A stretch of 64,000 nucleotides of DNA from Apodemia mormo (lineage: Eukaryota; Arthropoda; Insecta; Lepidoptera; Riodinidae): contig JAUPFN010000008.1 in NCBI GenBank assembly GCA_036924255.1, forward strand, positions 40,320,686 through 40,384,685. The letters run 5' to 3'. The translations under genes were made by a program, and so were the position numbers. The notes under the pieces were generated by a model. The model did no database searches. It was not told the DNA's origin and worked only from the letters and a program-made list of their open reading frames with translations. Shown piece after piece: positions 31,410 through 50,344 of the stretch; position 1 is the first letter of the stretch; each line of letters opens with the position of its first letter.

Positions 31410-32640
31410 TGGGGCACACTAAAAGTTTTGCACTTCTAGCTAATCGGAACTATTTGAATTTCAAATGTTATATTTTCAAAACGTTGCAACCTTCTTAGTG
31501 ATAAAAAAAAGCAATTGGCGGGAAATTATCTGTCAATTGTTTTTTTATCACACATCAAAGTTCTTCATACCCAACGAAAATGGAATTAAGTCGAAAAGAT
31601 TTTAGAACGATGATTTTTTATGATATTAAAAGTTCTCTTTCTCCGCAAGACTGTGCCGCTCGTCTTCAAAATGCTTTTGGAAGAGAAGCACCTTGTTTGA
31701 GCACCGTGAGGCGATGGTTTGCTGAATTTGAGAGAGGTCGAGTTTCTTTACATGACCAATTTTGTGAAGGGTGGCCTTCAACTGCCGTTAACGAAAATAA
31801 TGTGGCTACTGTTAAGCGGTTAATTGGAGAAAACCCCCGGATTATCAATGAGACAATTCGAGGACTATTGGGGATTGGTATGAGCCAAATTCAGAAAATT
31901 TTACACGAAGGATTGAAAGTTCGAAAACTTTGTTGTCGTTGGATCCCTCATGAACTGACAGCGAAGCAGAAGCGGGCTCGCGTGGAATGGTGCTCACAGA
32001 TGCTACTGAAGTACGACATAGGACATTCTAATGCTGTTTATGACATTGGCACAGGAGACGAAACGTGGATTAATTGTTTTGAACCCGAAAAAAACAGCAA
32101 TCTTGTGAATGGGTGTTTGAAAATAAGAATAGGCCAACAAAAGTGAGACAGGCGAGAAACGTTGGTAAAAAATGATCGCGTTTTTTTTTCTCAGCTACGG
32201 GTCCCATCTGTACAATTCCATTTAAAGATCAAAAGAGTGTTAATGCCGAGTAGTATTCTGCCATTTGTTTACCTAGGATGTTAGAAAAAGTTCGCGAAGG
32301 ACGACCCAAAAGGCGCCTTCTCCTACACCATGATAACGCTTCTTCACACACAGCCAACAAAACAAAGTCATTTACAGCTTCCGAAAAAGTACATCTCATC
32401 ACTCATCCTGCGCATAGCCCCGACCTAGCACCCTGTGATTTCTGTATTTTCCCCAAAATCAAAGATTTGATGAGAGGTTTTACTTTTACCAACAACGAAG
32501 GGGCAGTGATAGCGTTCAATCAGCACGTAGAAAACATGCCTTCAGATCTGTGGTCTTCCTGTTTTAAGAAATGGTTCGATCGCATGAAAAAATGTTTGCT
32601 GTATTACTTAATGAAGTTGTTGTAAGTGTCTAATTGATGC
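31410..32640 (+). pseudogene. Mariner transposase, frameshifted
   Basis: Two ORFs, 31580-32146 and 32278-32625, cover one mariner transposase of the DD34D type. The N-terminal part has HTH motifs (LSPQDCAARLQNAFGREAP, STVRRWFAEFERG, and RIINETIRGLLGIG) and the first catalytic Asp in TGDETW. After a frameshift and gap near 32120-32280 the second part has HHDNASSHTA and HSPDLAPCDF with exactly 34 residues between the Asp residues. 'cacactaaaagttttgcact' near 31416 may belong to the 5' terminal repeat. No matching 3' repeat found. Inactive copy. Confidence 0.8.
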
Positions 32641-32649
32641 TACATTAAT

Positions 32650-34243
32650 AATCAATTTCTTTTGTTTTTTTTTTATAATTATGCACGTTCCCATAATGAC
32701 GCTGATTTGATGTACAGTGCGAAAATTCCAAACAAAACTATGCTCAGCACTTAAAACCTGCAAATATAAATAAAAAATACGTGAGGCATCTATTGGCACT
32801 CGAATGCTTTATAAAGTTACCGTGTAATTTCGTCCCGAGTAATGGCGGACTTAAGAACAGCTGTTTACTGACTAAATAACAATTGATAAATTATATTTCC
32901 ATTGAGCATGTTACATTAACAATTAGTTTTTATTTTAGATTTAAGGCACACACTAAAATTATAGAAAAATACAAATAAAGGCTGAAATCAATTTAATATT
33001 TTGTAAGCAAAGGGCTATTTGACATTTTACGTACATCGACAGCGTATTTTAGTAATGGCGTATTGGCCGCAAGCTGTTAAAGGTGACGTTATTTTCTCAA
33101 ATGATTTGAAATTAGAGCACTGACAAAATTGTTGTAACTTTGTCTATTATGAAAATTCGAACTTGTTAGACAGAGATAAAGCCATTTTTATATACTATTT
33201 TATATGTTCCATGTGTATAAAGCCATATGTTCAGCGTTGGAATGCATGCAATGTTATAATTTTGGTTGTTTATTTTATATCGTTCAAAAGTATTGTCAGC
33301 TCAAACGATTCTCCTCTAAGATTGCACTATTTTAACTATAACTATGGATAAAAATACAAAATGTCAATGAAATAATTATGTCGTAAGAATTATGTCAACA
33401 AAATAAAATTTAAATCATACTTGCTCTCGGCTTCCATAATGTTATCTTTGCTTCCATGACCTACACTTAAAATATAACACCAACACGTTTGTTTACTTTA
33501 ATAGGTCGCTAAGCAGTAGTGCATTCGGTCGCAATTATTCTAGAACGTTCGTTTTACTAAGGTACTCGCTAAGGGATTCGCTAGCCTTTTGGCAATAAGC
33601 AAGTCGCCTGTCTGTGCGGACGTAACCTTAAAAAACGAAATATAATAATAAATTAGATTTTATGCCTCTAGTTTTTATTTTTCCGTATTTTTTTTTTAAA
33701 AATTACCCGGACCCGGAACACATTATTCAACTCTGATGTTACGATGTTACTTTTGATGATGATTATTTGCAATCCTTGCCAGTGAAAACAGGATGGCTTT
33801 GGTACCTACTCAAGTGGCTGCAACGGAAACTGTTAATTTTACCAATCCAATACGGCTAGTGAGCACCTATTTTCGCAAATGAATAACATTAAAACCGATC
33901 TTGGAACAAATTAAAAAATGAACATATTGCGACAATTTTACAAGTGAAGCATGCACTGAAAGAAAAGCGTATACTTTAAATAGGTACCAAACATACGATA
34001 AAAGACGCTCAAAGCTCAACAATTCTGTGTAAAAATATAGACGCGATTTCACTATTTTGTTTTTTACATAAAATGTGTTTAGTAAGTACAAAGTTTTATT
34101 TAATTCTGTAAGAGAATTTTAGAGTTTATTTTAAAAAGTAGCAGACTAACAGAATTCGAACGTACAGCTTGCATAAAAATAAATTTAAATCTGGTCCACA
34201 GAACACTTACACTCTCTGATCTGGTCACACTGCATGCCTGTTG
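32650..34243. other. No gene seen
   Basis: AT-rich intergenic sequence. Short ORFs only, none with recognisable motifs. Confidence 0.45.
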
Positions 34244-34251
34244 CGCTGGTC

Positions 34252-34769
34252 CAAGGAAGTTACATTCTACCTGGAATGTCCACACGGGCTTCAAAATCGT
34301 TCCGAAGAGTACCACGACATGAGTGGAATGTGTCTCTTTCTACTAAATAAAGCGCCAATCGCCATATATAAGTGCGGTCATGCATAGTTCGCAAATTACT
34401 ACTAAGTAATTCTACTAATTTGAGAAACAGCTTTGCATTGCATAAGTAATTACGTAATAATTAAAATAAGCACATTTTAGAACTCACTATGTTAATTACA
34501 ATACATTTTATGCTAATGTATTTATCAAGTGTATGAATAAAAGGGATTTAACGATTACCGAATATATAAAAATCTACCATCAGCAGTTTTATTTTAACAC
34601 TGGCAATTGTAAGAAAGGGACAACATCCACTTATGTCGTTGTCTTGCTCAGAACGTTTTTCCCCTCTGTTAAGTAAGAAACAAATGTTAACTTTATGAGT
34701 AACGAAATAAAGTACATTTTTATTTTTCAAATATTGCTTCGTAGTAATTCCAATTATATAAGTTCCTTG
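34252..34769. mobile_element. hAT-type MITE, copy 1 (8-bp target duplication)
   Basis: 518 bp, starts CAAGGAAGTTACATTC and ends TATAAGTTCCTTG, giving about 11-13-bp terminal repeats. The 8-bp CGCTGGTC at 34244-34251 is repeated at 34770-34777. An 8-bp duplication and CAAGG ends fit the hAT superfamily. No transposase. Confidence 0.9.
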
Positions 34770-34793
34770 CGCTGGTCTCAATTAAATACAAAT

Positions 34794-35319
34794 CAAGGAA
34801 GTTATATTCTACCCGGAATGCTTACACGCGCTTCAAAATCGTTCCGAAAAGTACCACGACATGAGTGGAGTGTTTCTCTTTCTACTAAATAAAGCGCCAA
34901 TCGCCATATATATAAGTGTGGCCATGCGTAGTTTGCAAATTACTACTAAGTGATTCTACCAATTTGAGAAAAATTTTTGCATTGCATAAGTAATAACGTA
35001 ATAATTAAAATAAGCACATTTTAGAACTCACTATGTTAATTACAATACATTTTATGCTAATATATTTATCGACGTGAATGAATAAAAAGGATTTAACGAT
35101 TACCGAATATAGAAAAATCTACCATCAGCAGTTTTATTTTAACACTGGCAATTGTAAGAAAGGGACAACATCCACTCAAGTCGTTGTCTTGCTCAGAACG
35201 TTTTTTCCCTCTGTTAAGTAAGAAACAAATGTCAACTTTATAAGTAACGACATAAAGTACATTTTTATTTTTCAAATATTGCTTCGTAACAATTCCAGTT
35301 ATCATATATAAGTTCCTTG
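34794..35319. mobile_element. hAT-type MITE, copy 2 (8-bp target duplication)
   Basis: 526 bp, same family and orientation as copy 1, only 24 bp away. The target duplication is ATACAAAT (34786-34793 and 35320-35327), exact. Confidence 0.9.
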
Positions 35320-35329
35320 ATACAAATCT

Positions 35330-35980
35330 ACAAATCAGTGTTACCAACCCTATTGTCTTAACAGGTTTTCGCCACTACGTCGTTATTTTCTGTTTTAGTT
35401 CATATTCCTACTATTTTTATGATGTATCCGAATTTCGAACCTTGTTAAAAACAATATTCCAAATCGCATTGTGGTACATGCAACCAATATGTTAAATTCT
35501 TTAATAAAAGCAATAAAGATAATTTTAGATACGCGTTGGTCACGCGTCTTATCTCAATTATTGATATCTTCAGCGAGCCTCTTACGGTATAGAGAATTTC
35601 ACAGGGGGATTCCAAATTAAATCACGGTATGCTTTTGGCATACATTACAGCAGGATAGTTCAAAATTAATGATACCTATAATAAATATTTAATTTAACGG
35701 ATAGTTATATGTCTGTGTAACCGATATACATATTATATGAAAAATTCTAATAAAATATGTACAATTTTGACAAGAAAAAATAGTTCGAAAACGTTGAAGA
35801 CCGCAAAATTGCGCATGTTAATGAGTATTTTTACATGACAAAATGATTAAGCAATTTTTTTTTTCGTTTTGACTTTACGATTCCCAGAAATAGCTTTAAT
35901 TAAGACAAATATAAGATAAATTTAATATTAATATAAGTATTGAAGTAAATATAAAAAATAAGTTTACTAAACAAACTATT
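35330..35980. other. No gene seen
   Basis: AT-rich, no recognised repeat or coding signal. Confidence 0.4.
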
Positions 35981-35984
35981 TATC

Positions 35985-36355
35985 AACTCCCGTGTTGGTC
36001 CTGGGCTCCTTTGAAGAATAGGCCAACTGCTGTTCTGCCAGGCAGGTCTAAAAGGTAACCAAGTGGCCATGCGCGTCACTACCATCGTGACTACTACCTG
36101 GTAAAGTTATGCATCGGTTCGACCGGGTCTGGTACCACCGCCTTACCTATTCCTGCCGCAATAGCGTCAGTGCTAGCCACTGTCGTGTTCTGGTTTGGAG
36201 GGTAAGGTAGCCGGTAAACTTATGCATGTGGCATTAGACCTCGCCACAAGATAGCAGCGCACCATTAACATCTTTGATGCCTACAGGCGATGGTTGACTC
36301 TTTCTATCAGGAGACCCATCTGCTTGTTTCCTATCTTATGATATAAAAAAAATCT
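35985..36355 (-). repeat. Interspersed repeat family A, full reverse copy
   Basis: Runs from 'cgtgttggtcctgggctcc' to 'tcctatcttatgatataaaa', the complete reverse complement of the 43684-44062 copy. Confidence 0.8.
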
Positions 36356-36569
36356 ATGAATGTAAGGTCGGACAATGGATTTGATATTTGAAATTACTAT
36401 TTTACTGTTTTCTACTGTTTTTTACACGCTTTTTATTAACTTGTATGTTTGTTTGTAACCGACTTCTTTGGGCGCGATTTTGACCCACTTTAAACGGCCA
36501 GATTTCGTTCAAACTTTGTAGATTTATCGAGGACCGATGACAATACACTAATTTGATAAAATTATTCTA

Positions 36570-36985
36570 TTTTTAACCGACTTCAAAAAAAGGAGGAGGT
36601 TCTCAATTCGGCTGGTATATTTTTTTTATGGTATGTACACCGATTTCTCTGAGGTTTCTGAACCGAATTACGTGATTTTTTTTTTGTTTGATGCGGAATA
36701 GTTTCAAACTGGTCCCATAAAATTTTGATTCAGGTAGGCCCAGTAGTTTTTGTTTTATGAGCATTTTTTATTTATTGTACCTATCTCGATGTCTGAAATC
36801 AAATCTCGCAAGTAAATTTGATCCACTTCCCGGTTACCGATTGAGCTGAAATTTTGTATACGTATGTTAATTGAATGACAATGAAACCTTATTATGACAT
36901 GGAGCTGATCTGATGAATCTGAATCGGAAGGTGACCACAGGAACTTAATAATTAAATGGTTAAAAATCGGTTAATAACAAGACTA
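36570..36985. repeat. Widespread insect repeat ('aaccgacttcaaaaaaagg')
   Basis: Contains 'aaccgacttcaaaaaaagg' and 'aggaggttctcaattcgg', wording common in lepidopteran interspersed repeats. It leads into the tandem array at 36990-37295. Confidence 0.5.
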
Positions 36986-36989
36986 TTGA

Positions 36990-37295
36990 GTTTGGCCTCA
37001 TTTGATTCATGTTGACGAGCACTTTGGTGCTTGGTGGTGACTAAGATCCTGCAGGGTCCGATGATGTAGCTAGAAGATGGTCATAAGAGCTCAGCAATTA
37101 AATGACACAACTCTATCGAATTTGGGCTCATTTGATTAGTGTTGACGAGCACTTTGGTGCTTGGTGCTAACTAGGATCCTGCAGGGTTCGATGATGAAGC
37201 CAGAAGGTGACCATAGGAGCTCAGCAATTAAATAACACAACTCTATCGAGTTTGAGCTCGTTTGATTCGTGTTGACGAGCACTTTGGTGCGGGTG
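36990..37295. repeat. 130-bp tandem repeat, about 2.3 copies
   Basis: 'gttgacgagcactttggtgc' starts at 37011, 37141 and 37271, exactly 130 bp apart. Between them 'gatcctgcagggt(c/t)cgatgatg' and 'agctcagcaattaaat' also repeat. Confidence 0.85.
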
Positions 37296-37599
37296 GAAAC
37301 TAGTTGTAAAAGGAATTACTCTTAACAAAAGTCTTTGTTCTACGTCTGTCAAGTCGGTCAGTTCAAGAGGTAAAGATATAACTTCCATGTTGTTCCAGTA
37401 GGCATGAGAAGGAACTTTTCTTTTTTTTATGGTAGTCGAGCAAAAAAAAAATCAAGACGTGCTTTAACTAATGACGTCTGTTGTTTTGGATATAATAATT
37501 TCTTACAGATTGTACATGGTACTTCAGCAAATTGATTGATGGTGCTAATAAAATTATTAGAAGTCTTTGTGACGTCTGACGCGCTACCGCTAGGCGGTT

Positions 37600-37860
37600 C
37601 TCACGTGGCTGAGCAAACTCAATTGCTGTACGGTTTCGTATCACTACTAATCCACGAGCTCTCTGCTCGGCGGACTCCTTAGCTAAACGCTCCTCAATGA
37701 GACCAATTCTATGAGCCTTCTGCTCGGCAGACTCGTTCGATAGTAGTTCTCTCGCTAGTCGCTAGTTTGCTCAATAATGAGAACAACTCTAATAGCTCTC
37801 TGCTCAAAAGACTCATTCGCTAGACGCTCTTGGATCTTACCGAGTCTACTTCTACCAAGG
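37600..37860 (-). pseudogene. Degenerate repeat-coding fragment
   Basis: On the minus strand three imperfect units read like 'RLANES(F/A)EQRA' (QERLANESFEQRAIRVVL, then frame-shifted copies). The pattern recalls the repeated Ser/Glu/Arg segment of some Helitron or polinton proteins. No longer coding. Confidence 0.35.
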
Positions 37861-37980
37861 CTGGGCCAAAGCGGGTTTACAAGCATGGGCCAGAGATAGA
37901 CAGCATTGCGCCAAGGATGGCCCATATCTGGCCCCGTCGTATTGTCCTGTATGGGAGTACGACAGGAACGCCTTGAACAC

Positions 37981-38012
<32 letters not shown>
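37981..38012. repeat. (AC)n microsatellite
   Basis: About 16 AC units, interrupting nothing recognisable. Confidence 0.95.
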
Positions 38013-38016
<4 letters not shown>

Positions 38017-38156
38017 GTCTATAAGCTTGTAAGTAGTTCCGTGCTTCTACCGTGGCACTCGGCTAGGTATGCGCATTAGAGTTTGCAACAGTGTCTGTGC
38101 ATATAACTTAGATTTCACGAGCCACGAAGAGTCCGCCACCGTCTCTGTGACTGAGT

Positions 38157-38682
38157 CAAGGAAGTTACATTCTATCCGGAATGTTCACACGCGCTTCAAA
38201 ATCGTTCCGAAGAGTACCACGACATGGGTGGAGTGTGTCTCTTTCTACTAAATAAAGCGCCAATCGCCATATATAAATGCGGCCATGCGTAGTTTGCAAA
38301 TTACTACTAAGTAATTCTACTAATTTTAGAAACAGTTTTTGCATTGCATAGGTAATTACGTAATAATTAAAATAAGCACATTTTAGAACTCACTATGTTA
38401 ATTACAATACATTTTATGCTAATTTATTTATCGACGTGTATGAATAAAAAGGATTTAACGATTGCCGAATATGTAAAAATCTACCATCTAGATACTTTTA
38501 TTTACACTGGCAATTGCAAGAAAGGGACAACATCCACTCTTGCCGTTGTCTTGCTCAGAACGTTTTTCCACTCTGTTATGTAAGAAACAAATGTCAACTT
38601 TATTTGTTATAGAATTAAAGTACATTTTTATTTTTCAAATATTGCTTCGTAACAATTCCAGTTATAGTATATAAGTTCCTTG
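38157..38682. mobile_element. hAT-type MITE, copy 3
   Basis: 526 bp, same ends as copies 1 and 2. Flanks GACTGAGT (38149-38156) and GGATGAGT (38683-38690) agree at 6 of 8 positions, consistent with a decayed target duplication and an older insertion. Confidence 0.85.
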
Positions 38683-39144
38683 GGATGAGTTTAATTGACT
38701 GAGTAAAAAAACAAAAAAAAAATGTACATAATATTTATAGATATAGATATATCACCATCCATGTTAATTTTACATGGATATATATAGATATACAGTCTTG
38801 TAGTTTTCGTTTTTTATTAATTGTAATTAAACGACACTGAATTTATTAGCCATTCGCATTCGATGATCTACAATTGCCGATTAGAATTAAAAAAAATAAC
38901 TCAAATAATTGATTTTTTTATAAGTTACAGTGTTTCCGGAGTTTCATACATGACGGACATGAAAATTTTTTGACCTATTTTCATATTTTTTTCCGTTTCT
39001 ATTGCACTAAATTAATTTTTAGCAAGTATAGAATTAATCTCCATTAAATTATCTAGACAATAGTATGCAAAATATCTTGATTCCGTTAACTAACAAGGCT
39101 ATAATACTAAAAATAGTTGCCAAAATAAGGCGAAAAAAATTTCC

Positions 39145-39300
39145 GAAGGTGGTATCAAGAGTCTTCGCAACCGGTGTGTGTGTATGAAAAGAGTGATGAA
39201 TGTGGAGGAAGCGAGACAAGCCTGCAAGGATCGTGATGTAAGGCACTCGGTTCTCTCTGCCTACCTCGTAAGGGATCTGGCGTGAAGATATGTATATATG
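39145..39300 (+). repeat. LINE 3' end fragment, copy 1
   Basis: 'gagtcttcgcaaccgg', 'gtgatgaatgtggaggaagc', 'gtaagggatctggcgtgaag' and a TATATG tail. The sense frame reads MNVEEARQACKDR, like the C-terminus of a non-LTR ORF2. A second copy is at 52405-52570. Confidence 0.6.
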
Positions 39301-39410
39301 AGAAAATTTTTCGATCGTAAAGCACTCTCTGATGCTTCGCATCATGAGTCGTGCAATAGTTTAAAATTAAAAAAACAAGCAATTATAAATAAACCAAACT
39401 AAAAAGTGGA

Positions 39411-39854
39411 AAATAAATAATAGTTTAAAAAAACTAAAAAACACGCTTTTTATAGAAAACCGAACTAAAAAAATAGAAAATAAATTTTAATAAATTTAAA
39501 TTAAACACTATTCTTGTGTTAAAAATTTCAATAATTATAAATTAATAATAGTGTGAATAAAAAATAATAATTTTATTTTAAAAAAAGCGTGGGGTGCTTT
39601 TTAAGATATTACCGAAATGATAATCACTCTACTCATATGTGTCAATAAAATATTTATAACTATTGACACCATGCACCCCACGCTTTTTTTTAAATAAAAT
39701 TATTATTTTTTATTCACACTATTATTAATTTATAATTATTGAAATTTTTAACACTATTCCTAATTTAAATTTATTAAAATTTATTTTCTATTTTTTTTAG
39801 TTCGGTTTTCTATAAAAAGCGTGTTTTTTAGTTTTTTTAAACTATTATTTATTT
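39411..39854. repeat. Large foldback with about 185-bp arms
   Basis: 39411-39597 and 39672-39854 are near-perfect inverted copies (outer 'aaataaataatagt', inner 'aaaaaagcgtggggtgc') around a 74-bp loop. It ends 187 bp before the UBXN1 start codon. Confidence 0.9.
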
Positions 39855-40040
39855 AAGTTCCTTTTGCCGCTTTTTGCTTTCTTCGGGTTGGCAGCACTGA
39901 TGCAAATAAAAATGACAAGTCAGATTTCATTCTTTGAAAAAAAACATGTAAAGAAAATTAAAAACAGCTGATGAGTGTTTTAAGTTTGAAGATATTTCTA
40001 CGAATAAAATTTGCTTTTGTTTCGCTTTCGGTAAATAAAA

Positions 40041-47621
<7,581 letters not shown>

Positions 47622-47961
47622 ATTTTCAAATTGAACTGGTTAAGGAATTCCTATGGAGTGTTGTTCACATACATTTAGAATGGTTTTTCCAATTTCATAC
47701 AATAATAATGATTAAGTACAAATGTAACAAATTATTTAATAGCAAAATGACATTAATTACTCAAGCTGTAATGTATCTGCTGTAATTGTTAGAAGATAAG
47801 GTACATTCTATTGTATGTTAACTGCACTGCAACTGTTAGATCTAAAATATAATACTTAATGAAATACTTTTTTTATTTATTTTCACTACAACCTGTATAC
47901 ACAGTGCTTCTTACAGGATACAAAAGCCAAAATACCCAAGTCTATTATTACATGAACAATT

Positions 47962-47967
47962 AATAAA
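47962..47967 (+). terminator. Candidate UBXN1 polyadenylation signal
   Basis: First AATAAA noted downstream of the UBXN1 stop, 340 bp away. Not supported by further elements. Confidence 0.3.
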
Positions 47968-48371
47968 GTAGAAATAACAGATACTTACTCTGAGTTATCG
48001 GTAGACTTAGTTGTATCAGTCATGTTGTGCAATTATTGTCACTCTACGCTTCAATGAACCTGCGCTCTGGGTAGATATTACAATTATTAAACATGTGATG
48101 ATAACATTTCCCATAAAGGCTTTGGACTATGAGGATGGTAAAGTGGTAAAAACATTGGTCATTCAAGCGAAGAATGATAAGGTAAATAAATAAAATTTTA
48201 AAAACAAACTAGTCTGTACATAAACGATTTTTATAGTTTTTTGGGATATAGTGCTTTATAGTTTTAAAAACTATTCAAACTAAACAAACTAATTTTGGAT
48301 TTTGTATCAAGTAAGAATAGCATTATGCATATTGTGTAGTTTAAAGAAAGAATTTAAATCTGTACTACTCT

Positions 48372-48585
48372 ATATTGATCGCCGCTCTGGTCTAGTGGTC
48401 CGGTGTCGAAGTTGACCACATAAGGTCCCGGATACGATTCCTGGGTCGGGCAATTCAAAAATGTGTTCAGTTTTCTGACAAAAACAACATTGCCCGAGAT
48501 TGGAAAGTGCCCGGTTGGCGATAGGCTGGCCACCTATCACTTTGTGGGACCAATCTTTCGGGAATACGGGCGTGAAGATACTTTA
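48372..48585 (+). repeat. tRNA-headed SINE, family 2
   Basis: 'ctggtctagtggtccgg' head, 'acgattcctgggtcgggca', then 'aaagtgcccggttggcgata'. Shares head and body with 25258 and 54145 copies. Confidence 0.8.
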
Positions 48586-48595
48586 CTACTCTATA

Positions 48596-49360
48596 AGGGA
48601 GCGTCCACAAATTACGTGAGATGTTTACGGGGGAGAAGGGGTCGAGTCAAATCTCATCTAATCTTATGTTGGAGAGAGGGGGGGTCTAGGCAAATATCAC
48701 GCATTTTTTTTTCTGATTGAAACAAAAAAAATCATACTATTTTGATCCATTATCCAGATTGTGCATGCTTAAGATTTAATCTTAAGTGTAATCTTAATAC
48801 GATTAAGATAGTTCACTAATTCGTTCGAAAGAAAATAATTTCATTCACACTTCGACATTATACATTACTACTGACTTTCAAACCACCATATTTGTTTTAT
48901 ACCAAATATCTTAGCCAACACCAACGGCTTAGAGTAGCTAGATCAGAACGAAGTAGAAGGAGCAGATGATTTTACTGAAAATCATATATACATGTTGTTT
49001 CCAATAGTCTCTCTTGAGACCGTGCATGATTCTCCATGGATTAATTTAAAGTAGATATTCTTTTTTAATCGCAGTAGTTACGATTTAAGTATGTTATTGT
49101 TAAATTTTTATTACACTTATAACTTTCAGCAATATTGATTACTAGTCTTAACTAGGCGCAAATAAAAGCACAAAGCAAATTTTTCTTTTTACAATAACAA
49201 TCCAACGAGTTTACATATTTAAGAAACCCACATTTTGAAAATTCTCACGTGAGATTGGGGATGGGGGAGGGGTTGAATAAAATCTCACGACATCTCACCA
49301 GGGGGGGAGGGAGGACCAGAAAATTTAAAAAACACCTCACGTAATTTATGGACGTCCCCT
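48596..49360. mobile_element. Element with 'ggacgtccataaattacg' inverted ends
   Basis: AGGGAGCGTCCACAAATTAC at the left and GTAATTTATGGACGTCCCCT at the right form about 24-bp inverted ends. Subterminal G-rich 'gggggtctagg' and 'ccaggggggga' blocks are present. No intact ORF. Family not assigned. Confidence 0.7.
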
Positions 49361-49980
49361 AATCTGTAGATGTTGAGGTGTGTGTGTCCAACCACTTCGC
49401 AGAATCGGGAATTTTCGGGCTTCTGTTCTTGTTATCCACAGCGACGAAGGCCCCGTTTTCACTTTGATTAATGCGTGTGCGGTTCAAGCCATTGATTAGA
49501 ACGAGTGAAAGTGAATAGAAAACACGCACGAAGTTTTATCGTGACAAACATCGAGTAAACAGACTAGACCTAATAACAGACCAATAATTATTCTGTCAAA
49601 CCATCAGACTAATAGATCTTTAAGTAATCCCAACTGAAACGCAAGAATTATTACTTACTGACCAAACACGCGCGACAAAATACTGATTTTAAATTAGCTA
49701 ATCAAAACATCGCCTTCGTCAGCCTCAAATTATTGTCAGAATTAATTTAGTGCAAGAAATCAAACCTAACGTTTGATTTCTTCTCTTCTAATGTAGGTTG
49801 TCAATGGCGACAACAAACCACGAATCTTCGGACGCTAAGGTGGCCCGACATATGTGATATTTTACTACGGTTAAAGTACTGTACGGTTAAGCACAACCTT
49901 AGTCGTAAGTATCGTAACTCTTAATGTGGAGAAGAAAGATCAGTGTGACTCCGAGATTCTTTTAGATTGTATTTTGACTG
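49361..49980. other. No gene seen
   Basis: No recognised repeat or reading frame. Confidence 0.4.
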
Positions 49981-49994
49981 ACCATCCAGATTCT

Positions 49995-50135
49995 GACCGC
50001 CCGTTGGTCGAGTGGTTAGCGAGCCCGATTAATCAGTCAAGTGAGCTCGGGTTCGATTCCCGACAGGCACATGCGTTTTTGTGATGAGCATAATTGTTTG
50101 TATTTCTGGGTTTTGGTGTTCATTAAATACTAGCT
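49995..50135 (+). repeat. tRNA-derived SINE, family 1, 3' truncated
   Basis: 'cgttggtcgagtggttagcg' and 'ctcgggttcgattcccgac', then cut at about 50135 by another repeat ('ctagctgacccacgcagc'). Confidence 0.75.
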
Positions 50136-50320
50136 GACCCACGCAGCTTCCCCCGCGAGTAGATTAACATGTCTGTAAAGTTTTTCACATAAATTTCAGC
50201 CCCGTAGGGGTAGATTTTTGAAAAAAAATTAGCCTGTTTGACCCCGGATCTTTAACTATTTCCATGCCAAATTGCATGAAAATCGATCCAGCCGTTTAGC
50301 TGTAATAATAATAGTATGAA
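50136..50320 (-). repeat. Fragment of a widespread insect repeat
   Basis: 'ctagctgacccacgcagctt' start and 'tttccatgccaaattgcatg' body; related to 20320-20480. Confidence 0.45.
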
Positions 50321-50344
50321 TCTTTCAATAAGTATTTACAATGT

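Noticed and set aside
38157..38682. ORFs inside the hAT-type MITEs (e.g. 34548-34781)
   Set aside because: Not maintained between the three copies and no protein motif; the elements are non-coding.
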